Positions 6,907 to 16,019 are shown, counted from the first letter of the stretch. The stretch is 48,261 nucleotides of DNA from Candidatus Raymondbacteria bacterium RIFOXYA2_FULL_49_16 (GCA_001789205.1 MFYT01000048.1:1-48261), one strand, 5' to 3'. Numbers and translations are program-made. The notes: generated by a model from the sequence alone, not told the origin.

Positions 6907-8127
6907 ATGAACATCTGTTTCATTTCCCGCGAATACCCGCCGCAGACTGGCTGGGGTGGCATTGGCACTTACACGCGCATAATCGCACAGGCCTTGGCAG
7001 CGCGCGGGCATGCAGTGCATGTCATTGCCGTGTCAAACACTGGATCGGCCTTCGAATATGCGGACCATGCGGTCCATGCGGTCCATGTGCACCGCGTATT
7101 ACCTCTGCCTTTTCCCTTGCCACAGGGCAAGGCGTTGTACCGCTTCCGGCAGGCTGCGCGTGCGTTCGCGTTCAACACGCTCGTGCGTCTTTCGTGGGCA
7201 AAGGCGGCCGGGGAAAAATACAGGGAACTTGCGAAAACCAAGAATTTTGACATTGTCGAAAGCGCCGAGTGCGGGGCTGAGGCGTTTTATGTAAAGCCCC
7301 GGGACGGGGCCAGGCTTGTGATCAGATTGCATACACCCTGGTCAATGGCGGCCAAACTCGATCGCATCGACGAGGGCCGCTTTGATACCTGGCTCACCGG
7401 GTATTTTGAAAGGAAGACCGCGTTGCGCGCGCATGGCGTGAGTTCGCCCACGCAGGCCCTGGCCAGCATACTGCGGAAGCAATGGGGACTTTCCCGTATT
7501 GTCTGCTACCCCAATCCCCTTGATGCTGATTCGTTCTCCGCACCCGCCCTGCCGGGAAATTATATTATTTATACAGGAAGGGTCGAACGCCGCAAAGGAG
7601 TACACCTGCTTGTCCAGGCCTATGGCATGCTGATAAAAAAAGGCATTGACATGCCTGGATTGCTTCTTGTGGGAGCGCCTTTTGGCGGTATTGCGGGCCA
7701 AGGTCCGTACGAAGAGAGCATAGAGAGGCTGATTGACTCACTTGGCGTGCGGGAAAAGATCACCTGGATAAAGAAAGCGGACCGCGATGAAGTGGTGCGC
7801 AAATTGCCGGGGGCGTGCATGGCTGTCTTTCCTTCGCTCTGGGAGAATTTTCCCTATGCCTGCCTCGAGGCGATGGCAGCAGGACTGCCTGTGGTTGCCT
7901 CGCGCTGCGGCGGATACGAGGAGATCATCGAGGAGGGGAGAAGCGGTGTGCTTGCGGCGCCGGGAAATGCGGAAGACTTGACGCAGTGCATTGAGCGCAT
8001 GATTACGGATACTTGCCTTGCCCAGACCTGCGGCCAGGGTGGCAGGGAACGCGTGCGTGTTCTGTGCAACACGGACGCAGTGGTTTTGCGGACCGAACAA
8101 CTCTACGGGGAATGTGCGCATGGCTGA
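6907..8127 (+). CDS. GT4-family glycosyltransferase
   Basis: This 406-residue protein has the GT-B fold pattern of family GT4. The N-terminal half starts MNICFISREYPP and has a glycine-rich GWGGIGTYT loop. The C-terminal donor domain has YTGRVERRKGVH near residue 222 and the family E-x7-E region around FPYACLEAMAAGLPVVAS. It should be a cytoplasmic retaining transferase using a nucleotide-sugar donor. The ATG at 6907 fits the conserved N-terminus better than the GTG at 6856. It opens the glycan cluster and overlaps the flippase gene by 8 bases. A short in-frame repeat gives a histidine-valine-rich surface stretch near residue 50. Confidence 0.88.
   Translation: MNICFISREYPPQTGWGGIGTYTRIIAQALAARGHAVHVIAVSNTGSAFEYADHAVHAVHVHRVLPLPFPLPQGKALYRFRQAARAFAFNTLVRLSWAKAAGEKYRELAKTKNFDIVESAECGAEAFYVKPRDGARLVIRLHTPWSMAAKLDRIDEGRFDTWLTGYFERKTALRAHGVSSPTQALASILRKQWGLSRIVCYPNPLDADSFSAPALPGNYIIYTGRVERRKGVHLLVQAYGMLIKKGIDMPGLLLVGAPFGGIAGQGPYEESIERLIDSLGVREKITWIKKADRDEVVRKLPGACMAVFPSLWENFPYACLEAMAAGLPVVASRCGGYEEIIEEGRSGVLAAPGNAEDLTQCIERMITDTCLAQTCGQGGRERVRVLCNTDAVVLRTEQLYGECAHG
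7058..7084 (+). repeat. in-frame 9-bp tandem repeat inside a glycosyltransferase gene
   Basis: Three copies of ATGCGG(A/T)CC run from 7058 to 7084, the last two identical. They keep the reading frame and encode repeated HAV-type residues. This is probably a slippage site that only varies a loop length. Confidence 0.6.
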
Positions 8128-9694
8128 AGGCCACTACAGGGGAAGCAGGCTGATCAAGAACTCAGTCCTGAACATTCTCAATTCCCTCATAACCATTGTG
8201 GTCACCACTATCACCTCCATTGTGGTGGCGCGCATACTTAAACCCGATAATTACGGTATTTATAATCTCATTCTCTGGTTCACTGGTATTTTTACCTGGG
8301 CTGTGGGCATGGGCCTCACCCATGCGGTCACCAAGTACATCTCAGAATACCAGGGACGCGGCGAGCACGAAAACGTGAGCGCCATTGTCGTTTTTGTGCT
8401 CAAAATAGAACTGGTTCTCACCATCGCGGTCACGGCCATCCTCATCTTTTTCAAGACCGAGGTGGCCGACTATTTCTTTTCGCCCAACGAGGCCTTCTAC
8501 TTTTTTCTGGCCTTTATTGGCCTGGTGCCGGGCATTGTGACCGCCATCTTCAGTTCAGCCATCGACGGTCTGCAGAAATTCGAATATTTCACATGGTTCC
8601 AGATCATCGTGACCCCACTGTCGTTCGCGAGCAAACTTGTTGTCCTCTATCTGGGCTTCCGGATCGACGGACTGCTTGTCGTCTCCCTGGTTTTTTCGTT
8701 TATCAATGTCATCTTCTTTTACTTTGTGCTCAGGCGCGAGGAGATCAGCCTCAATATTTTTGCCAATCCGCTCAAAAAGGAGATACGGACAAAGATCGGA
8801 AAATACAATGCAACGGTAGCGGCCATCCTGGTGGCCGACAAAGTGGTGTGGGACAAATCAGAGAACTTTTTTCTGGGCCGTTTCTGCAGTGCGGCGCAGA
8901 TCGGGTTCTACAACCTGGGCTTCAACGTGGTGCAGCGCTTCATGAGCGTTTTGCCTTCAACGTTCTGGCGCGTGCTCTTTCCGGCAATGTCCGGGTATTT
9001 CGGATCGGGCGACCACGACAAGATACGGCGCCTCTTTTACCTTTCTATCCGATATCTGGCCTTCTTTGCCTTTCCCGCGGGCGTCATGGGCATTCTTCTG
9101 TCATACCAGATATTGCACTACCTGTACGGCCACGAATACGTGGGCGCGAAATTCGTGATGCAAATCCTTTTTTTCAGTTCAATGTTCTCATGCCTCAGCA
9201 AGCCTTCGTCGGCCATTCTGTACGGGACCGAACGGCAATCGTTTATCCTCAAATACGGCATGGTGCTCGCGGTCGTCAATATCGCACTCGATATTCTCCT
9301 TATCAAACACTACGGAGCCCTGGGCGCGGCGATCTGCTACGCGGCGGTCACTATCGCGGGTTCCACGGGCGGACTCATCTATACGGCGCGCATCCATTCT
9401 CTCAATTTTCCTTTTAAGTCGCTCTTCAAAATCGTTTTTTCCACCATTATCATGGCGATTTCCATGGAAATTATCCTCAAGCAAAACCCCTATCTGCCCG
9501 GGTTTATCCTATCGGTTGTTGTAGGCGCCTTTGTCTATTTTGTCAGCTCTATTGTGCTGGGCGGATTTGAGGACGAGGATTATCTCATTATGCAGAGCGT
9601 GCAGACCGCCTTTCCCGGCAAGATGGGACGGCCGCTTGCCGCGTGCATTGGTTTTCTCTCACAGTTCAAGGATCAGGAGGGCCGCAAGGGGTGA
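8120..9694 (+). CDS. Wzx-type polysaccharide flippase (MOP superfamily)
   Basis: This 524-residue polytopic membrane protein has about 12-14 hydrophobic helices. It starts with the typical RGSRLIKNSVLNILNSLI segment, followed by ARILKPDNYGIYNL, a signature of Wzx/oligosaccharide flippases and related polysaccharide biosynthesis proteins. It should move an undecaprenyl-linked glycan across the inner membrane. The ATG at 8120 lies inside the end of the upstream transferase gene, and the stop at 9692-9694 overlaps the GTG start of the next gene, so translation is probably coupled. Family membership is clear. The glycan carried is unknown. Confidence 0.88.
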   Translation: MAEGHYRGSRLIKNSVLNILNSLITIVVTTITSIVVARILKPDNYGIYNLILWFTGIFTWAVGMGLTHAVTKYISEYQGRGEHENVSAIVVFVLKIELVLTIAVTAILIFFKTEVADYFFSPNEAFYFFLAFIGLVPGIVTAIFSSAIDGLQKFEYFTWFQIIVTPLSFASKLVVLYLGFRIDGLLVVSLVFSFINVIFFYFVLRREEISLNIFANPLKKEIRTKIGKYNATVAAILVADKVVWDKSENFFLGRFCSAAQIGFYNLGFNVVQRFMSVLPSTFWRVLFPAMSGYFGSGDHDKIRRLFYLSIRYLAFFAFPAGVMGILLSYQILHYLYGHEYVGAKFVMQILFFSSMFSCLSKPSSAILYGTERQSFILKYGMVLAVVNIALDILLIKHYGALGAAICYAAVTIAGSTGGLIYTARIHSLNFPFKSLFKIVFSTIIMAISMEIILKQNPYLPGFILSVVVGAFVYFVSSIVLGGFEDEDYLIMQSVQTAFPGKMGRPLAACIGFLSQFKDQEGRKG

Positions 9695-10407
9695 AGGCCA
9701 TCATCATTATTCCCGCATTCAACGAAGCGGAAGGAATCGCTTCGTTAACAAAAAGCATACAACGCGAACTGCCGGGTATCGACATTCTCTGTGTCAACGA
9801 CGGTTCGGCCGACGATACGGCCGCGCGCGCACTCTCGGCCGGGGTCCTGTGCATTACCCATCCCTTTAACATGGGTATTGGCGCGGCGGTGCGCACGGGC
9901 ATGGAATACGCACGCCTGCATGGGTACGACATCGCGGTGCGCGTGGATGGCGATGGCCAGCATCCGGCCCATCAGATTACGCGGATACTGGGGCCCGTGG
10001 AAGCGGGCGCCTGCGACATGGCCGTGGGATCGCGCTATCTCGATAGCGAAGGATTCAAATCAGGCGCTCTGCGGCAATGGGGGTCGCGTGTCTTCAAGCT
10101 GCTGCTCAGACTGATCATCGGCGAAACAATCACTGACCCCACCTCGGGTTTTTTTTGCGCCAATCGCGCGGTCATTGCGGCGCTGGCCCATTACTATCCC
10201 CGCGAATATCCCGAGATCGAGAGCGTGGTGCTGTTGAAGCGCGCGGGCTTTTCTTTGCGCGAAGTGGCTGTACACATGGCGCCGCGTATCTGGGGCGCAT
10301 CGTCCATTACCCCGCTGCGGTCGTTTCTGTACATGGCCACGGTGATCTTCGCCGTGGCGCTCGAACCGTTTAAGAAAAACCCCTATGTGAGGAGGGACCA
10401 GTGGTAG
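9691..10407 (+). CDS. GT2-family glycosyltransferase (DPM/undecaprenyl-phosphate type)
   Basis: This 238-residue GT-A enzyme begins VKAIIIIPAFNEAEGIASL, has the nucleotide-binding CVNDGSADDT (about 33-42) and the metal-binding DGDGQHPA. It matches the dolichyl-phosphate mannosyltransferase-like GT2 group and lacks a C-terminal membrane domain. The next gene (DUF2304, membrane) often accompanies such enzymes, so the pair may act together on a lipid-linked sugar. The start chosen is GTG 9691, preceded by AGGAGG about ten bases upstream. An ATG at 9643 would add 16 residues that do not fit the family. Confidence 0.88.
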   Translation: MKAIIIIPAFNEAEGIASLTKSIQRELPGIDILCVNDGSADDTAARALSAGVLCITHPFNMGIGAAVRTGMEYARLHGYDIAVRVDGDGQHPAHQITRILGPVEAGACDMAVGSRYLDSEGFKSGALRQWGSRVFKLLLRLIIGETITDPTSGFFCANRAVIAALAHYYPREYPEIESVVLLKRAGFSLREVAVHMAPRIWGASSITPLRSFLYMATVIFAVALEPFKKNPYVRRDQW

Positions 10408-10742
10408 AGACTGAATTGCGGATCATTTTTGGGTGCATCGGCATCGCCTTTCTGCTTTTCATCGTTGAACTGGTGCGGCGGCGGGCGCTTATAGAAAAAT
10501 ACTCCCTGATATGGCTGGGCGTGGGCGTGTGCACGGGCCTGTTCGGCCTGTTCCCCGCGGTCTTTATGACAACCGCGCGCATGCTCCATATGCACCACCT
10601 TACCCTGGTCACGCTGCTGCTCATCATTTTCCTGCTCCTTTTCTCAGTGCATATGAGCATGGTCATGACGCGGCTTTCCCGCCAGGTTGAGGAGCTTTCG
10701 CGGGCCATTGCCATAAAGAGAAAGGACAGCATAGACGCATGA
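10401..10742 (+). CDS. DUF2304 small membrane protein
   Basis: This protein of about 113 residues has three hydrophobic helices (about 5-24, 36-54, 63-86) and a charged C-terminal tail, as in DUF2304. The GTG start at 10401 has GGAGG nine bases upstream and overlaps the end of the GT2 gene. DUF2304 proteins are commonly found next to DPM-type GT2 enzymes in surface glycan clusters. A role as membrane partner of the transferase is plausible but not shown. Confidence 0.8.
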   Translation: MVETELRIIFGCIGIAFLLFIVELVRRRALIEKYSLIWLGVGVCTGLFGLFPAVFMTTARMLHMHHLTLVTLLLIIFLLLFSVHMSMVMTRLSRQVEELSRAIAIKRKDSIDA

Positions 10743-11821
10743 AAGTAGGCCTGATCATCCCGTTCCGCGAACGGTGCGGCATCAACGATTACGCGCGGCT
10801 GCTCAAAGCCGCGTTTCCCGGTGAAATGGACCTGCTGCCCGGGCTCGATTTTGACTGCGATGAGTACGACCTGGTGCACGTGCAGTACGAACCCACGCTC
10901 TTCAGGACAGGCCGCCGCAATCCTTTGCCCGCGTTCTTGAAAGCGTGTACCGTGCCTGTTGTGGCGACCGTTCACGAGGTCTACGAGACCAACCCATTTA
11001 TTGCGCCGCCACCTCAGGGAAGCGGACTTGTCTTTCAGGCGAAAAAAATAGCGTACCGGTATCGCCATCGTCTTGAGCTTAGTGAGGAGGCGTTTGAGAG
11101 GGCCAGGTTTCATGCACAAGAGATCATTGTGCATACTGCCCATGCGCGCGCCATTCTTGTTGGCCGTGGTTGTGCAGAAGAAAAAATAACAATACTGCCG
11201 CATCCGGTATTCGGCACAAACAGCGGCGACCGCGATGCGGGCCGCGCGCGCTGGGGAAACGGGGACGCCCCCCTGGTGCTGCATTTTGGCTTTATTACCG
11301 GGGTCAATGACTACGAGACCCTGTTACGCGCGGTCTCCCTGGCGCATGCTCCGGTGCGGCTGGTACTTGCTGGCGGCATACGGCGCGAGGCCGATGAGAC
11401 TATTGATAGAGAGATAGACAGCGCGATCGAGCGCCTGGGCATAGGCGAGCGGGTCGTGCGGCCCGGGTATGTGCGGGACGGCGATCTCGCGGACCTGTTC
11501 GCTGCGGCCGACCTTTTTATCTCAACCGCGAAATTCAAGACCTCGTCCGGGGCAGTGGCCCGCGCACTGGGCGCGCATGTCCCGGTCATTGCCACCAACC
11601 TGCCATTTATCCAGGAGATAAACCAGGAGAGCGGATGCGTGAAGACCTACGACGCGGGTGATGCCCAGGCACTGGCCGCGGCCATCGATACCCTGGTCGA
11701 GAAAAAGACCAACCGGATGTACCGCGACCTTGCGGCACGGTACGCGGCGCTCCATTCGCTCACCTCCTTTGCCTTGCGCCACATCGAGATTTACGGGAGG
11801 ACATCTGAGAACCATTATTGA
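10739..11821 (+). CDS. GT4-family glycosyltransferase
   Basis: This 360-residue protein begins MKVGLIIPFRERCGINDYAR, a short form of the GT4 N-terminal domain. VHVQYEPTLF (near 44) is shared with the GT4 domain of the fusion protein at 19296-21581. The donor domain has LVLHFGFITGVNDYETLLRA and AAADLFISTAKFKTSSGAVARAL. The usual E-x7-E is weak: SSGAVARALGAHVPVIAT replaces EGFG..LLEA. This variant also occurs in some mannosyltransferase-like GT4 enzymes. The ATGA overlap with the DUF2304 gene indicates coupled translation. Confidence 0.8.
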   Translation: MKVGLIIPFRERCGINDYARLLKAAFPGEMDLLPGLDFDCDEYDLVHVQYEPTLFRTGRRNPLPAFLKACTVPVVATVHEVYETNPFIAPPPQGSGLVFQAKKIAYRYRHRLELSEEAFERARFHAQEIIVHTAHARAILVGRGCAEEKITILPHPVFGTNSGDRDAGRARWGNGDAPLVLHFGFITGVNDYETLLRAVSLAHAPVRLVLAGGIRREADETIDREIDSAIERLGIGERVVRPGYVRDGDLADLFAAADLFISTAKFKTSSGAVARALGAHVPVIATNLPFIQEINQESGCVKTYDAGDAQALAAAIDTLVEKKTNRMYRDLAARYAALHSLTSFALRHIEIYGRTSENHY

Positions 11822-12917
11822 CGCGCGCGCCCTTGCCACAGCCTATGCCGGCCGCGGTGTGGGGTATTATGTAAAAAACATTGTCGCGCGCATGCCGCGT
11901 TTTTTTCCTGAGGACGATTTTGTCTTTTTTTTAGGCGACACGGCCTCGGCTTCCTTTGTCCCCGCGCTTCCCAATGCGCGCTCCCTTGTTGTCCCCCGCA
12001 CCTGGAAACGCGACTGGCTCGAGGACATGGTGAAGCTTCCCCTTGAGATCAGAAAGCAGCGGGCGCACCTCTTTCACGCGCCTGTGGTCCTGGGTCCTTT
12101 GCGTTCAATAAACATGCCTTTTTTCTCGCCTGTGCCCGTGGTGGCCACGATCCACGACCTGCATGTGGAGACACTCGATGATCCGCACATGATCGCCTAT
12201 CGCGCTGAGTTCCGCTACCGTCTGCAGCGCAGCGCGGCGCGGCGCGCGCGTATTGTGACAGTGTCCGAAGCCACGCGCATTGCCATTGCCGGGGCGGGCA
12301 TTGCGGACGCGGCGGCCGTCCGGGTCATTCCCCACGGCATTGACCTGCCTCCTGATGGTCCGGATCAGAGTATAAAAGAGAACATGGTCCTTTTCATCGG
12401 TGATGCGCCGCATAAAAACGTACTGCGCGCCATCACGGTTTTTTCCACTGTGGGCGAACGCGTTCCCGGGTGGCGGTTTGTGGCAGTGGGAAACCGCGCG
12501 CGCATCCGCGGCCTTGCGGGCGCTTATGCCGACGAGGCTGAGCATTCGGGCCTTTTAACGCTTGCGGGTGAGATAGGGGACGCGGAACTGAGCGCGCTTT
12601 ACCGCCGCGCAAGCGTGCTGTTCATGCCGTCCTTGAGCGAAGGTTTTGGTATTCCCCTGCTCGAGGCCTATGCCCATGGATTGTGTCCTGTGGTATCTGA
12701 CCGCGAGCCCATGAACGGGATCGGCGGCGACGCTGCCGTGTATGTGGATCCCGAGGACCACCATGAAATGGTCTCGTCGCTCGAGGGGTTGCTCAGAAAT
12801 CCGGCGCTCCGGACAATCGTGACTGAAAAAGGCAGGGAACGGATCAAGCGTTTTACGTGGGAAACGCACTGCGCTGCGCTGCGTACGGTGTATGCGGAGG
12901 CTGTTGGCCATGCGTAA
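11805..12917 (+). CDS. GT4-family glycosyltransferase with a non-ATG start
   Basis: The conserved family N-terminus reads (L)RTIIDARALATAYAGRGVG. No ATG, GTG or TTG precedes it at a sensible place. The codon that fits is CTG at 11805, just after GGGAGG (11795-11800), though the spacing is short. ATT at 11814 or 11817 is the other option. From 11805 the product is about 370 residues. The donor domain contains LFIGDAPHKN and the E-x7-E motif SEGFGIPLLEAYAHG near 290. It should be a cytoplasmic retaining transferase. The gene overlaps its upstream neighbour by 17 bases and the next gene by 8. An open frame upstream to 11658 is only read-through of the neighbour in another frame. Confidence 0.82.
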   Translation: MRTIIDARALATAYAGRGVGYYVKNIVARMPRFFPEDDFVFFLGDTASASFVPALPNARSLVVPRTWKRDWLEDMVKLPLEIRKQRAHLFHAPVVLGPLRSINMPFFSPVPVVATIHDLHVETLDDPHMIAYRAEFRYRLQRSAARRARIVTVSEATRIAIAGAGIADAAAVRVIPHGIDLPPDGPDQSIKENMVLFIGDAPHKNVLRAITVFSTVGERVPGWRFVAVGNRARIRGLAGAYADEAEHSGLLTLAGEIGDAELSALYRRASVLFMPSLSEGFGIPLLEAYAHGLCPVVSDREPMNGIGGDAAVYVDPEDHHEMVSSLEGLLRNPALRTIVTEKGRERIKRFTWETHCAALRTVYAEAVGHA

Positions 12918-14103
12918 GGTGGGTGTGGTGAGCAGGCGTTTTCTTCCGGCCGAGGGCGGGGTGGAGCGTTTCTGCGCGTCGCTCATGCTTTCCCTGCGCA
13001 ACGAGACCGCGGTTGTTGCCGCGACGCAGATCGCGGGCAATCATCCTGATTTTCCAGGGGTCGACGACCTCTTTGCGTGCAGTTTTGACGATTACGAGTT
13101 CAATACAATCCAGATCAAGGCTTTGTCCCCGGGATTTTTCGACAGAATCCGGCTTCTTCCCTGCGTGCTCAGGCTGGTTCCCGGGCTGAGGAGGCTTTTT
13201 GGCGCGTCCCTGCATAATCTTGCGGCCCGCTCGTTTGCGTGGGTCTATTTCAGCCGGCTGCGCGCCTATTTTACCGGGGTCACCCTGGTGCATTCCTTTG
13301 CCTTTGATGGCGCGGGTCTGCTGGCCCAGGCCGTTGCCCGTTCCCTGAATGCGATGTTTGTCATTACGCCCTTCATGCATCCGGAAAAATGGGGAGATTC
13401 GCGCCAGAACATACGTCTTTATAACGAGGCTGACGCGGTTGTGGCCCTGCATACCAGGGACGCGGAAAACCTGCAGGCCGCGGGGGTGCGTCCGGACCTT
13501 ATCCGCATCATCGGCATTGGCATTGACCCGTTTACGGGCGATGGGCAGCGCTTTAGAAAAAAATACGCCATTATCGGCCCCATGGTTCTTTTTGTGGGAC
13601 GGCTCATGCATCACAAAGGATATCGCGAGCTTGTCCGGGCGGTGGCGGCGCTCCGCGAACGGGGCAGGGAGATTTCCTTGGTCATCATAGGTCCGCGCAC
13701 GCGCGAATCAGACAAGGAATTTTTTCCCGAGTACGAAGGCGTGGTCTATTTGGGCCTGGTATCGGAGCAGGAGAAATACGACGCGTATGCGGCTTGCGAC
13801 CTCTTTTGCCTGCCGTCGCGGAGCGAGATTATGCCAGTGTCCATACTCGAGGCGTGGCATGCGGGAAAGCCCGTGCTCGCGGGCGACATTCCCGACCTGC
13901 GCGCCCTTGTTGACGAAGGCGAAACCGGTATGTTTACATTACAGGAGAGCGACGCCTGCGCGCGAAAACTGGACAATTTTCTTTCGCACCGCCGCGAATG
14001 GGAGCGTATGGGCGCAAACGGCCGCCGGCTTGTGGAGGAGCGGCATCTCATGTCCCGGGTGGCTGATCAGACGGTCTCGTTGTACAAGGAGCTGGGCTTA
14101 TGA
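12910..14103 (+). CDS. GT4-family glycosyltransferase
   Basis: This 397-residue protein begins MRKVGVVSRRFLPAEGGVER, the classic GT4 acceptor domain with a GGVE loop. The donor domain contains LFVGRLMHHKGYRELVRA (about 225) and the E-x7-E region LPSRSEIMPVSILEAWHAG (about 310). The ATG at 12910 follows GGAGG by about ten bases and overlaps the upstream stop. The substrate is not readable. It is the fourth GT4 gene in the cluster and is linked by an ATGA overlap to the epimerase gene. Confidence 0.87.
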   Translation: MRKVGVVSRRFLPAEGGVERFCASLMLSLRNETAVVAATQIAGNHPDFPGVDDLFACSFDDYEFNTIQIKALSPGFFDRIRLLPCVLRLVPGLRRLFGASLHNLAARSFAWVYFSRLRAYFTGVTLVHSFAFDGAGLLAQAVARSLNAMFVITPFMHPEKWGDSRQNIRLYNEADAVVALHTRDAENLQAAGVRPDLIRIIGIGIDPFTGDGQRFRKKYAIIGPMVLFVGRLMHHKGYRELVRAVAALRERGREISLVIIGPRTRESDKEFFPEYEGVVYLGLVSEQEKYDAYAACDLFCLPSRSEIMPVSILEAWHAGKPVLAGDIPDLRALVDEGETGMFTLQESDACARKLDNFLSHRREWERMGANGRRLVEERHLMSRVADQTVSLYKELGL

Positions 14104-15029
14104 TACAGGGAAAACGCATTCTTGTCTCTGGTGGCGCCGGGTTTTTGGGAAGTTTTCTCGTTGCCCGGCTCGCTACAGTCAATCGCGTCACCGTGGTCGA
14201 CGATCTTTCCACGGGCAGGCGGGAAAACCTGAGGGGTATTGACTGCAAGCTGGTAAAGGCCCGGGCATGGGGGGGCGCCGCCTGCGCGCTTGTCAAGAAG
14301 GGCGGGTTTGACTATATTGTCAATTGCGCGGCAAACGGCTATATTCCGGTCTCGGTGGCGCGTCCCTGGTTCGATTTTGAAAACAATCTGGTCCAGCCAG
14401 TGAAGCTGCTCGAGACGGTGCGCAACCTGAAAAAGCGGCCCCGGGTGGCGGTAGTGTCGTCTGCGGCGGTACTCGGCGAAGTCCGCTCCCTGCCCATGCG
14501 CGAGACCGACCTGTGCGCGCCTGTGTCACCGTATGGCGCGGGCAAGCTGGGCGTTGAGCAGTATGCGTCGGTCTATGCGTCTGTCTACGGCGTTCCGGTT
14601 AAAACCATCCGTTTGTTCCCTCTTTTTGGGCCGCGGCAGCGCAAACAATTGATCTACGATCTTCTGGTCAAGCTTCACGCCCCAGGACCGGACCTGCGGG
14701 TCTATGGCACGGGCAGGGAACGCCGCGATCTTATGTATGTGGAAGACGCTGCAGCGGGATTCGCGGCACTGCTCGAAAAAGGCGCTTTTGACGGGTCGAC
14801 GGTCAATCTGTGTACAGGAAAGGGCGTGAGTGTCGCCCGTGTTGCGGAGGAGCTCATGCGCGCTTCGGGCATACGCAAACGCATTGTCTATGCGGGCGGC
14901 ATGCGCGCGGGCGATGTCAAGGCCATGATTGGGTCAACAACGCGATTGAAGAAAAGCGGGTTTGCGGCTGTAACGCCCTTCGAAGAGGGCATACGGCGCA
15001 CGGTCACGTGGTTTCGATCAGTTCCATAA
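14100..15029 (+). CDS. NAD-dependent sugar-nucleotide epimerase/dehydratase (extended SDR)
   Basis: This 309-residue extended short-chain dehydrogenase/reductase has the Rossmann motif GGAGFLGS (10-17), a catalytic serine in VVSSAAVLGE and the YGAGK motif (Y-x3-K). A C-terminal substrate domain contains RRDLMYVEDAA, typical of UDP-glucose 4-epimerase and dTDP-glucose dehydratase relatives. It should supply a modified nucleotide sugar to the transferases upstream. The length fits. The exact reaction cannot be assigned. Its last 26 bases overlap the end of the convergent pseudouridine synthase gene. Confidence 0.87.
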   Translation: MIQGKRILVSGGAGFLGSFLVARLATVNRVTVVDDLSTGRRENLRGIDCKLVKARAWGGAACALVKKGGFDYIVNCAANGYIPVSVARPWFDFENNLVQPVKLLETVRNLKKRPRVAVVSSAAVLGEVRSLPMRETDLCAPVSPYGAGKLGVEQYASVYASVYGVPVKTIRLFPLFGPRQRKQLIYDLLVKLHAPGPDLRVYGTGRERRDLMYVEDAAAGFAALLEKGAFDGSTVNLCTGKGVSVARVAEELMRASGIRKRIVYAGGMRAGDVKAMIGSTTRLKKSGFAAVTPFEEGIRRTVTWFRSVP

Positions 15030-15879
15030 AATAATCCGGCAGCGGCGCCTTGACCGATATCCGTTGCCCATCCTGCGCGGCAAACGACAGTGTTGACGAA
15101 TGCAGCAGCAGCTGTTTGTTTTTTTTCCCCCTATACAAATCGTCGCCCGCAATGGGATGGCCCGCGTCAGCAAGGTGCCGCCGGATCTGGTGCATACGCC
15201 CCGTGTGCAGGGTGCATTCAAGGAGCGAGAGGCCGTTTTCCGTGCGCATGGTGCGGTATCCGGTGCGCGCCTCCTGGGTCTTGCCTTCTTTGTTTGTCAG
15301 GGGTTGGTCGAGTGTGCCATTGCGAGGGAGCATGCTTCCTTCTATGATTGCCAGGTATTTTTTATCAACAGCGCGTGTTCTGAAGAGTTCGGCCAGGTAT
15401 CTGAGCGCGGCCGCGTTTTTGGCCACCGCCACCACGCCCGAGGTGTCGCGATCGAGCCGGTGGGCAAGCTGGGGCTGGAAGGTGAGTGACGCGGTATTAG
15501 ACTGGGCCTTGAGGTAGTGCTGCAGGACTTCGAGTACCGTGGCCTTGTAATGGCCTGGATAACCGTGCACGGCAATGCCCGCGGGTTTGTTGATCAGTAT
15601 ATACTCGTCGCTCTCGTACAATATGCGCGGCGCAATGTCGAACGAGGGCTTGGGCGCGGCGTGGGTTGTACTCACATTGCGGAAAAGGTCTTCCCTGATT
15701 TCAAGGAGGTCTTTTTCGGACAAAAAGAAATCAGAGTCCTTTTTTTTACCGTTTACCCTGACCAGCCCTTTCCTTATGCTTTTGTGAATGAGCGACAGGG
15801 GCGTGCCTTTAAAGGCCTTGCGAAGAAATTTGTCGAGCCGCTGGCCCGCGTCGTTGATTGTGATGGCAATGGATTGCAT
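15004..15879 (-). CDS. RluA-family pseudouridine synthase with an S4 domain
   Basis: This 291-residue enzyme has an N-terminal S4 RNA-binding domain (about 10-65, QRLDKFLRK and VRVNGKK) and a catalytic domain with the RluA-family signature HRLDRDTSG near 140, whose aspartate forms the uridine intermediate. It converts uridines in rRNA or tRNA to pseudouridine. RluC and RluD of E. coli share this S4-plus-catalytic layout. The target site cannot be read. The C-terminal end overlaps the epimerase gene on the other strand. A copy of the dispersed hairpin repeat lies just upstream of its ATG. Confidence 0.9.
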   Translation of the reverse strand: MQSIAITINDAGQRLDKFLRKAFKGTPLSLIHKSIRKGLVRVNGKKKDSDFFLSEKDLLEIREDLFRNVSTTHAAPKPSFDIAPRILYESDEYILINKPAGIAVHGYPGHYKATVLEVLQHYLKAQSNTASLTFQPQLAHRLDRDTSGVVAVAKNAAALRYLAELFRTRAVDKKYLAIIEGSMLPRNGTLDQPLTNKEGKTQEARTGYRTMRTENGLSLLECTLHTGRMHQIRRHLADAGHPIAGDDLYRGKKNKQLLLHSSTLSFAAQDGQRISVKAPLPDYFMELIETT

Positions 15880-15901
15880 GGGAGGAAAAGATACATTTTC
15901 T

Positions 15902-15975
15902 GATCCCCCATGGGGGCGTCATTCTTGCGAGGCGGGAATTCATTGATGAATGACGCCTGTACTGGGGTGTTTTAT
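15902..15975. repeat. dispersed hairpin repeat, copy 1 (imperfect)
   Basis: GGCGTCATTC (15915-15924) is matched by GAATGACGCC (15948-15957), with outer C/G runs that pair imperfectly. The core shares ATTCTTGCG and GGGAATTCATTGATGAATGACGCC with copy 2. It sits between the divergent pseudouridine synthase and CapA-like genes, so it may affect transcription of either. Confidence 0.85.
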
Positions 15976-16019
15976 AAAAGGCGTGCCAATGGGAGGATTA
16001 TAATTATTATTTTTTATTA

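Noticed and set aside
8593-9417. 274-codon open frame inside the flippase gene
   Set aside because: It is a shadow of the flippase in another frame with no recognisable motif. The flippase frame keeps its membrane helices throughout.
12853-13614. 253-codon antisense open frame over a GT4 gene
   Set aside because: It overlaps a clear GT4 coding frame, with low-complexity basic translation.
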